From Candidatus Izemoplasma sp. (GTDB lineage Bacteria > Bacillota_I > Bacilli_A > Izemoplasmatales > Izemoplasmataceae), in the NCBI GenBank assembly GCA_007116205.1, contig SKIY01000014.1, positions 1-9,078 on the forward strand: a stretch of DNA of 9,078 nucleotides. The letters run 5' to 3'. Below, piece by piece: positions 4,251-9,078 of this stretch. A program made the position numbers and the translations under genes. The notes under the pieces are model-generated. The model was not told where the DNA came from. It saw nothing but the letters and a program-made list of their open reading frames with translations, and searched no databases. How positions within the stretch are numbered: position 1 is the stretch's first letter; each line of letters opens with the position of its first letter.

Positions 4251-5255
4251 ATGGACAAAATACAAGAAATTAAAGAAAAAATTAGCACAATAACCGATCC
4301 ATCTTCAGAAAAAACTTTAGCAGAAACACAAGGTATAAAACACGTTGCTTTAGACAACGATAAAAATACAGTTAATCTCGTGATTGGACTGAAAGAAGTC
4401 GACGACAAAACCAAACAAGTCGTGACGCGTTCACTTGCTAAAATTATTAAAATAGATTTGAAATACACTGGCTTAAAAATTGATTTTCAACTCTTAAAAC
4501 TCGATGACAGCATTCTCTCAAAAACAAGAGAAGTTAAGTATATAGGTATCGCCAGTGGTAAAGGTGGCGTAGGAAAATCTACTGTTGCCGCAAATTTAGC
4601 CTTGGCTTTAACGCGACTCGGTAAAAAAGTTGGACTTATTGATGCGGATGTATACGGCAGTAGTATCCCAACCATTTTTGATATGAAAATACAGCTCCCC
4701 AAAGCAAACGCTGATGAAAAAATTATTCCCTTTATTAAAGAAGGCATAGAAATCATTTCTACAGAATTTTTCTTACGTGATGAAAAACCATTGATGTGGC
4801 GCGGACCTATGCTTGGAAAAATGCTTAACCACTTCTTCTACGATATTGCTTGGGACGAAGCAATCGAATATATGATCGTTGACTTACCACCAGGCACAGG
4901 TGATGTGGCGATGGATATTCAAAAACTCATTCCACAATCACAAATGCTAATTATCACAACCCCACATCCTAGTGCTTCACATGTTGCTATTAAAGCAGGT
5001 TATGCTGCAAAAGAACTCAAACATGAACTATTGGGCGTTGTAGAAAATATGAGCCACCTCATGCATAAAGATGAACGTATTAATATCTTTGGCGAAGGCG
5101 GCGGTAAACGCGTTGCTGACAAACTCGAAACCGATCTCATCGCACAGATCCCAATCGGGCAACCAAAAAGCGGCCACCATAGTCTTTTCGATGTTCATGA
5201 AGAAATCGGAATAAACTATCTTGGTCTCGCAAACAAACTTATTAAAAGCATGTAA
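4251..5255 (+). CDS. Mrp/NBP35-family P-loop ATPase, SalA-like
   Basis: This 334-residue protein has an N-terminal MIP18/DUF59-like domain (about 1-85) and a ParA/MinD-type ATPase (about 97-334). The deviant Walker A is GKGGVGKST (103-111) with the signature lysine K104. Other motifs are DADVYGSSIP (131-140), MWRGPMLGKML (182-192), Walker B IVDLPPGTGD (209-218), and ENM (265-267) before FGEGGG (280-285). Canonical Mrp/ApbC proteins carry a CxxC after ENMS to bind an Fe-S cluster. Here that loop reads HLMHKDERIN, and the whole protein has no cysteine, so it is unlikely to be a classical Fe-S carrier. Bacillus SalA, a regulator of the same family, likewise lacks the CxxC from what I recall of its sequence, and is the closest functional analogue I can propose. 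It has its own promoter and ends at a bidirectional terminator. Family assignment is firm; role is open. Confidence 0.93.
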   Translation: MDKIQEIKEKISTITDPSSEKTLAETQGIKHVALDNDKNTVNLVIGLKEVDDKTKQVVTRSLAKIIKIDLKYTGLKIDFQLLKLDDSILSKTREVKYIGIASGKGGVGKSTVAANLALALTRLGKKVGLIDADVYGSSIPTIFDMKIQLPKANADEKIIPFIKEGIEIISTEFFLRDEKPLMWRGPMLGKMLNHFFYDIAWDEAIEYMIVDLPPGTGDVAMDIQKLIPQSQMLIITTPHPSASHVAIKAGYAAKELKHELLGVVENMSHLMHKDERINIFGEGGGKRVADKLETDLIAQIPIGQPKSGHHSLFDVHEEIGINYLGLANKLIKSM

Positions 5256-5297
5256 CAAAAACAACATACCAGCACATTGCTGATATGTTGTTTTTTT
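5256..5297. terminator. Bidirectional terminator, ATPase/MATE junction
   Basis: A long stem, AAAAACAACATA (5257-5268) with TATGTTGTTTTT from 5284, encloses CAGCA (5270-5274) and TGCTG (5278-5282) around a 3-nt loop, with one C-A mismatch. Runs of A on the left and T on the right give each strand a U-tract. It starts at the stop codon of the plus-strand ATPase gene and touches the stop codon of the convergent MATE gene (5296-5298). Confidence 0.93.
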
Positions 5298-6726
5298 ATG
5301 CCTCCATCGCCGCTAAATCATCTTTCGGAATCTTTCTTTTTAAATCACGCATCTCATAGCGATAAACAAGGTATGATAATGACCCCGCAATAACATCCGC
5401 AACTAAGAAAGTTAACCATATCCCGGCAATACCATCATCAAAATAACGTTGCATCAGCCATGTTAGAAGAAAGACCAAAGGAATAAACAATATGAACTGT
5501 CGCGAAAGCGCAACTAAGAACGCGCGAACAGGATACCCCATCGCTTGATAAATACTTGAAAGTACCACCTGAAATCCGATCATCGTAAATCCAACAGAAA
5601 TAATCCTGAATGCCTTAGCCCCTTCTTTAATAAAAAACATATCTCCATCGCGACTAAACAAAACAAACAATATTTCAGCAAAAATCAACGTAATAACAAA
5701 AATAGCTACAAAATATATAAATATTAACCGTACCCCATAGGAAATAACTTCATACAATCTACGATGGAATTTAGCCCCAAAATTAAACCCAACAATTGGA
5801 ATTAATCCTTGCACCAATCCAAATCCTGGTAGTAATAAAAACATAATCATACGGTTAATAACGCCATATATCGATATATATATACCCGGACTAACCCCAG
5901 ATAAAGCGGCATAATAATTAATCAAATTATTAATTATAATGACCAACACAGCCCCAAGCGTATTCCGAACAAATGTCGGTGCCCCAATAGCTGCAATCTC
6001 ACGGGTCATTTTAAAATCAAATTTATGGATGGTTCTCAACTTAATATTAAGCGCTGAACGCTTAGAAATTGCTTCGCGGAAAACATAAATAAATGACATT
6101 GACTTAGCAATCAAAGTAGCTAACGCAGCCCCGCGAACACCCATTCCAAAGCCCCAATCAAAAATAAAAATAGGATCGAGTGCAATGTTCACTAAAGCAC
6201 CGATTAAAAGTGAAATCATCGCTACATTTGCACGTCCCTCAGCACGCGTTAAATTATTCAACACAATCGCACTAGAGAAAGGAACTAACCCAATTAAGAC
6301 AAATACAATATACTCCTTCGCGTAATCAAAGTTTTCACCTACCGTTGCTCCAAAGAAAATCAACAAATCATCGACAAAAACAAGACTTAATATTGTAATC
6401 AAAACAGACACAATAACATTTAAAAGCAGTGCGGTATTTACCACCCGCGTCATCGAATCTTCATCACCACGTCCATAGGCCCGAGAGAAAACAGATGCAC
6501 TCCCAATCCCTATCATTAAGCCAATCGCCATAACAATCATTTGAATAGGGAAAACGATAGCTAAAGCCCCAATTGCAATCTCTCCTGCGCCACGCGCAAC
6601 AAAAATCGTATCTACGAGATTATATAAGGCATTCGCCATCATCGCAATCGTTGCAGGAATGGCAAGTTTTATCAATAACTTCTTTACATCCATACCACCT
6701 AGCATGGCACTGCGTTCCTTATTCAT
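5296..6726 (-). CDS. MATE family efflux transporter
   Basis: This 476-residue integral membrane protein has the length and 12-helix pattern of MATE (multidrug and toxic compound extrusion) antiporters, which export cationic drugs or metabolites using a Na+ or H+ gradient. Typical segments are MANALYNLVDTIFVAR (30-45), GIGSASVFSRAYGRGD (73-88), LNNLTRAEGR (156-165), LVNIALDPIFIF (178-189) at the middle of the protein, and GLVQGLIPIVGFNFGAK (303-319), the second-half copy of the family motif. It ends in a polar cytoplasmic tail of about 20 residues. The ATG at 6726 has GGAGTGAT about 7 nt upstream; M8 is a less likely start. The HTH regulator gene lies 45 nt upstream on the same strand, and an operator-like inverted repeat frames its promoter, so regulation by that neighbour is plausible. 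The substrate cannot be read from sequence. Confidence 0.96.
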   Translation of the reverse strand: MNKERSAMLGGMDVKKLLIKLAIPATIAMMANALYNLVDTIFVARGAGEIAIGALAIVFPIQMIVMAIGLMIGIGSASVFSRAYGRGDEDSMTRVVNTALLLNVIVSVLITILSLVFVDDLLIFFGATVGENFDYAKEYIVFVLIGLVPFSSAIVLNNLTRAEGRANVAMISLLIGALVNIALDPIFIFDWGFGMGVRGAALATLIAKSMSFIYVFREAISKRSALNIKLRTIHKFDFKMTREIAAIGAPTFVRNTLGAVLVIIINNLINYYAALSGVSPGIYISIYGVINRMIMFLLLPGFGLVQGLIPIVGFNFGAKFHRRLYEVISYGVRLIFIYFVAIFVITLIFAEILFVLFSRDGDMFFIKEGAKAFRIISVGFTMIGFQVVLSSIYQAMGYPVRAFLVALSRQFILFIPLVFLLTWLMQRYFDDGIAGIWLTFLVADVIAGSLSYLVYRYEMRDLKRKIPKDDLAAMEA

Positions 6727-6738
6727 GGTATCACTCCA

Positions 6739-6767
6739 TCCAAAATTTATTATATCATTTTTTTGGA
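6739..6767. repeat. Inverted repeat framing MATE promoter
   Basis: TCCAAAA (6739-6745) and TTTTGGA (6761-6767) are perfect 7-bp inverted arms, 15 bp apart, centred on the -10 box at 6749-6754. A dyad in this position is a classic place for a repressor site. Which protein binds is unknown; the adjacent HTH regulator is the natural candidate. Confidence 0.45.
6749..6757 (-). promoter_or_regulatory. Extended -10 promoter of MATE gene
   Basis: On the minus strand TGA precedes TATAAT (6749-6754). No good -35 is found at 16-18 bp, since that position lies in the end of the upstream regulator gene. The expected start is about 6742, giving a leader of about 16 nt with the ribosome site. A promoter that lacks a -35 often needs an activator, which would fit control by the neighbour. 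Confidence 0.6.
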
Positions 6768-6771
6768 CAAT

Positions 6772-8046
6772 CTAGGCAGTAATCTCAACGCTATTTAAAA
6801 AACTTTTTTTATGCTTTAAAAACCGGTTATGATAACTCAATGCTTCTTTATAACGCGCATTTTCACTTACAATAGCCATTAACTTATTCGTGTAGGCTTC
6901 CATCCGCTTTACATCAAAAGATTTCACCGCTAGCGGATACGCAACATCTTTAATATACTGTTTTTCTTCATCTGCTTCAGTGATATTTAATAGCGTATAA
7001 TCAACAAATTCTTGCAACGCATATGCTTTTGCATCCGGGTTTTCAAACAACGCTCGGACCTTCAACAAACTACCCGTATCTTCACAGCCATGACTAAGTA
7101 ATAATAAAGCATTTCTATAAGAATATACATCGCGGGTATTATAAATGAATTTTGATAAATACGTTTGCCAGTCCAACACAATCTTACCTTCAATAGCTAA
7201 TAACGCTTTTACATGCGCATGCTTTGCTGCTAGACGATGCGGTATATTTACTTCATGACAATCGTTCAAATACCGCTTTGCACTCATTGATCCACACGCA
7301 CTTAATGTTAAATACGCAGTTAGTTGAAGATCTGCTTTACGCATAACACTATTTTCATGTTGCATAAGCTCTAACGCTTTACGGAAACTCAAATCCGCCT
7401 CAACACAACACCCAAAGCGCCCATATACCCGTCCCATTAAACTATGCTTTAAAACTTCTACATAGGGCATAAAAAAATTAAACATCGACAACGTCCTAAG
7501 TGCCGTTAACGCTTTATCATAAGCACCCAGTTGATCTAGCAAATACGCAGACACCAACAAGTAAAACTGTAACAAATCATCCTCCATACTCATCACACGC
7601 AGCTCAAGATCATTCATCAAGCGTTCAGCTTCAACACGCTGATTATTCACAACATGGCTCATCAAACTATACACTTCAATAAGCACATGATGATGGGTAT
7701 TATTAATCGCTTCTTCGAGATTTAATAAAGCATCAAAATCTTCATAAAAAAAGTACTTTAAACAAAGAACCAACAATTGATTTCCCTGACTTTTTGGCAT
7801 TAAGCCCTCGACATCAATATCTAACCGCTCCGATAACTTCTTCACCACTTGCGCACTAGGTACCATTTTATTGTTCTCAACTTTCGACAAATAACTAATA
7901 CTACATACCCCTTTAGCAACCAGGGCTTGTGTGTCATTAACTTCAAGCCGTTTTTTCTTAATAGCATCCCCAATTAACGCATAATCTAAATACTGTTCTT
8001 CTTTTTGTTTCTGCGCGATTTTAGCGCTTACACTTTGTAAATTCAT
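6772..8046 (-). CDS. XRE-HTH regulator with long TPR-like C-terminus
   Basis: Residues 24-82 of this 424-residue protein form a Cro/XRE helix-turn-helix: IGDAIKKKRLEVNDTQALVA, then GVCSISYLSKVENNKMVPS (46-64) holding the recognition helix, and ERLDID. About 22 residues precede it. The remaining 340 residues are helical with repeat-like pairs such as YDKALTALRTL, EADLSFRKALEL and ARYKEALSYHNRF, as expected of tetratricopeptide repeats. This layout matches the RRNPP group (Rgg, NprR, PlcR, PrgX), whose TPR domain binds a short secreted peptide; the length is close to NprR. No matching pheromone gene with a ribosome site was found next to it. The ATG at 8046 has AAAGGAG 5 nt upstream. The MATE gene follows 45 nt downstream. 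Peptide binding is an inference; a ligand-free or small-molecule regulator is also possible. Confidence 0.85.
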   Translation of the reverse strand: MNLQSVSAKIAQKQKEEQYLDYALIGDAIKKKRLEVNDTQALVAKGVCSISYLSKVENNKMVPSAQVVKKLSERLDIDVEGLMPKSQGNQLLVLCLKYFFYEDFDALLNLEEAINNTHHHVLIEVYSLMSHVVNNQRVEAERLMNDLELRVMSMEDDLLQFYLLVSAYLLDQLGAYDKALTALRTLSMFNFFMPYVEVLKHSLMGRVYGRFGCCVEADLSFRKALELMQHENSVMRKADLQLTAYLTLSACGSMSAKRYLNDCHEVNIPHRLAAKHAHVKALLAIEGKIVLDWQTYLSKFIYNTRDVYSYRNALLLLSHGCEDTGSLLKVRALFENPDAKAYALQEFVDYTLLNITEADEEKQYIKDVAYPLAVKSFDVKRMEAYTNKLMAIVSENARYKEALSYHNRFLKHKKSFLNSVEITA

Positions 8047-8070
8047 ATCTACTCCTTTAAATTAATTAAC

Positions 8071-8100
8071 GTTTGTCTTACATTCTAAATGATTACAAAC
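8071..8100. repeat. Inverted repeat in regulator leader
   Basis: GTTTGT (8071-8076) and ACAAAC (8095-8100) are perfect 6-bp inverted arms 18 bp apart, between the leader hairpin and the regulator's ribosome site. It may be an autoregulatory operator or a second RNA stem. Short arms in AT-rich DNA make chance possible. Confidence 0.3.
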
Positions 8101-8134
8101 AAAATAAAAAAGAGGCTTTTGATAAATGCCTCTT
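8101..8134 (-). terminator. Leader terminator/attenuator before regulator
   Basis: On the minus strand AAGAGGC (8128-8134) pairs perfectly with GCCTCTT (8110-8116) around an 11-nt loop and runs into TTTTTTATTTT. It lies about 12 nt after the expected start of the promoter at 8153-8180 and 55 nt before the regulator ATG. It may be the terminator of nth, an attenuator of the regulator, or both. Confidence 0.75.
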
Positions 8135-8152
8135 AAATTGAAACCATTTCAT

Positions 8153-8180
8153 ATTGTATGATATTAAAACAGAATGTCAA
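8153..8180 (-). promoter_or_regulatory. Promoter of HTH regulator
   Basis: On the minus strand a consensus TTGACA (8175-8180) and TACAAT (8153-8158) are 16 bp apart. The expected start is about 8146, just upstream of the leader hairpin. It begins 40 bp beyond the nth stop codon. Confidence 0.8.
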
Positions 8181-8181
8181 T

Positions 8182-8218
8182 GCTTACTTATAATTTTATA
8201 CATTTTTTATAAACAAGC
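8182..8218. repeat. AT-rich dyad after nth
   Basis: GCTTACTTATAA (8182-8193) and TTATAAACAAGC (8207-8218) form a 12-bp stem on the minus-strand RNA (two wobble pairs) around a 13-nt loop, directly after the nth stop codon. No U-tract follows, so it is not a standard terminator. It may protect the 3' end of the nth message. Confidence 0.4.
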
Positions 8219-8219
8219 G

Positions 8220-8843
8220 TTAAATATTTGGATACCTACAAATATCTTTAAGTGCACAGTTTTCACATTTAGGACGTTTTGCTGTACAGTGATATCTGCC
8301 AAAAAAAATCATCTGATGATGAGTTCTTGACCATAAATTTTTAGGAATTTTACGCATTAATTTTTCTTCTACCTTTAAGACACTATCGTTATTGTACGCC
8401 AACTTTAAACGTTTAGACACCCGTTCTACATGTGTATCAACGGCGATCCTAGGGACATCATACCAAACACTTAAAACCACATTCGCAGTCTTTCTTCCAA
8501 CCCCTGGTAAGGACTCTAGATTGATTTGGCTAGAAGGTACCTGTCCGTTAAAATGTTCTTTAATACGAATACATGCATTTTGAATGTTTTTCGCCTTATT
8601 TTTATATAAACCGATTTTTCGCAAATCTTTTTCTAAAACACCGATTGGCACATCAATATAATCATCAAGTGTTCGATACTTACTAAAAAGCTCCTTTGTT
8701 AATTTATTCACAGATATATCGGTAGTTTGCGCACTTAACATCACCGCGATTAAAAGCTCTAAAGCATTCGTATGGTTTAGCTCACAGTACGCATTTGGAA
8801 ACATCGTATTAAGCGTATCTAAAACGCGCTCTACTCTTCCCAT
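8220..8843 (-). CDS. nth: Endonuclease III
   Basis: Nth is a DNA glycosylase/AP lyase that removes oxidised pyrimidines in base excision repair. The 207-residue protein aligns almost position for position with E. coli Nth (211). It has LLIAVMLSAQTTD (30-42), the helix-hairpin-helix LPGVGRKTANVVLS (112-125) with catalytic Lys118, the VDTHVERVSKRL segment with catalytic Asp136, and a 4Fe-4S loop with cysteines 186, 193, 196 and 202 (C-X6-C-X2-C-X5-C). All key residues are present. The ATG at 8843 lies inside the end of the upstream dnaD-like gene (13-nt overlap), and AAAGGAG about 11 nt upstream is within that gene, so translation is probably coupled. The dnaD-nth pair is conserved in Bacillus. 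Confidence 0.98.
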   Translation of the reverse strand: MGRVERVLDTLNTMFPNAYCELNHTNALELLIAVMLSAQTTDISVNKLTKELFSKYRTLDDYIDVPIGVLEKDLRKIGLYKNKAKNIQNACIRIKEHFNGQVPSSQINLESLPGVGRKTANVVLSVWYDVPRIAVDTHVERVSKRLKLAYNNDSVLKVEEKLMRKIPKNLWSRTHHQMIFFGRYHCTAKRPKCENCALKDICRYPNI

Positions 8844-9078
8844 AATTGATGAAACTCCTTTAAAACGTCTTTCTTTTTAGGCACTGTCTTAACGGATTCA
8901 AGCTTTTTCAGTAACAGCTGATCAATCACACGAACAGAAGGCTGCTTGCGTTTTAACACCTCAAGTGTAGCCTCTTTAATCATCTCAAAACTATATTCAT
9001 TTTGTTCAATCCAACTACTCACAATTTCAACATCTAAAGGACTTAGTGGTTTTTGTAGTGTATCTTCGATAAACACAA
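8831..9078 (-). CDS. dnaD: DnaD-like replication protein, C-terminal part
   Basis: Only the last 82 or so codons lie in the window; the frame stays open to the edge, so the GTG at 9076 is probably an internal valine and not the start. The sequence FIEDTLQKPLSPLDVEIVSS then WIEQNEYSFEMIKEATLEVL and VRVIDQLLLKKLE matches the DnaD/DnaB C-terminal domain, with its -F--LG-PLSP-E-E-I--W pattern and the YID-IL motif (here VIDQLL). DnaD acts with DnaB and DnaI in loading the replicative helicase and in restart. The lysine-rich tail ends in EFHQLWEE. The gene overlaps nth by 13 nt, as expected from the conserved dnaD-nth order. The N-terminal winged-helix domain is outside the window and could not be checked. 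Confidence 0.88.
   Translation of the reverse strand, partial: VFIEDTLQKPLSPLDVEIVSSWIEQNEYSFEMIKEATLEVLKRKQPSVRVIDQLLLKKLESVKTVPKKKDVLKEFHQLWEE

Noticed and set aside
8093..8152. 19-codon minus-strand frame (MKWFQFKRHL...) before the regulator, considered as a pheromone gene
   Set aside because: Its ATG touches the -10 box, upstream of the expected transcript start, it has no ribosome site, and its codons cover the terminator hairpin.
1..9078. CRISPR array, insertion sequence or riboswitch
   Set aside because: No regularly spaced repeat array, transposase or recognisable riboswitch or T-box core was seen on either strand.

Overview
The window reads as the chromosome of a low-GC Gram-positive bacterium (Bacillota, or a relative such as Erysipelotrichia or Acholeplasma). 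The reasons are the AT-rich sequence, strong Shine-Dalgarno sites (AGGAGG, AAGGAG), sigma-A-like promoters (TTGACW with TATAAT or TATTAT, often with a TGN extension), tRNA genes that encode their own CCA end, and two Bacillus-like gene neighbourhoods: dnaD-nth, and ylbM (tmcAL)-ylbN (yceD)-rpmF with rsmH nearby. TGA, TAG and TAA are all used as stops and Trp is TGG, so the standard bacterial code fits. I cannot name a genus.

Layout: 1-463 is gene-poor, with two hairpin terminators, a 20-bp-phased direct repeat and one possible 19-codon ORF. A small two-helix membrane protein of unknown function lies on the minus strand (464-685), followed by an AT-rich spacer with a second 20-bp-phased direct repeat. 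Two identical tRNA-Gly(UCC) genes follow (991-1064 and 1172-1245, minus), each with its own promoter and terminator. The minus-strand unit yceD-rpmF-rsmH (2956 down to 1312) covers ribosome assembly: a 23S rRNA accumulation protein, ribosomal protein L32 and the 16S rRNA m4C1402 methyltransferase. It is divergent from tmcAL (3052-4197, plus), which makes ac4C34 of elongator tRNA-Met. Together with the tRNA genes, 991-4197 is a translation-related block.

Next on the plus strand is a P-loop ATPase of the Mrp/NBP35 family that has no cysteine at all and therefore resembles SalA rather than an Fe-S carrier. It converges on a shared bidirectional terminator with a minus-strand MATE efflux transporter. 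Upstream of the MATE gene and codirectional with it is a 424-residue XRE-HTH regulator with a long, helical, probably TPR-type C-terminus (RRNPP-like architecture). Its leader has a consensus promoter followed at once by a terminator-like hairpin, and the MATE -10 box is framed by an inverted repeat. The right edge holds nth (endonuclease III) overlapping the 3' end of a dnaD-like gene cut by the window.

Most of the window is housekeeping. The least explained parts are the regulator/MATE module with its leader hairpin and operator-like repeats, the cysteine-free Mrp ATPase, the position of rsmH next to rpmF with no cell-division genes after it, and the paired 20-bp repeats on either side of the small membrane protein.
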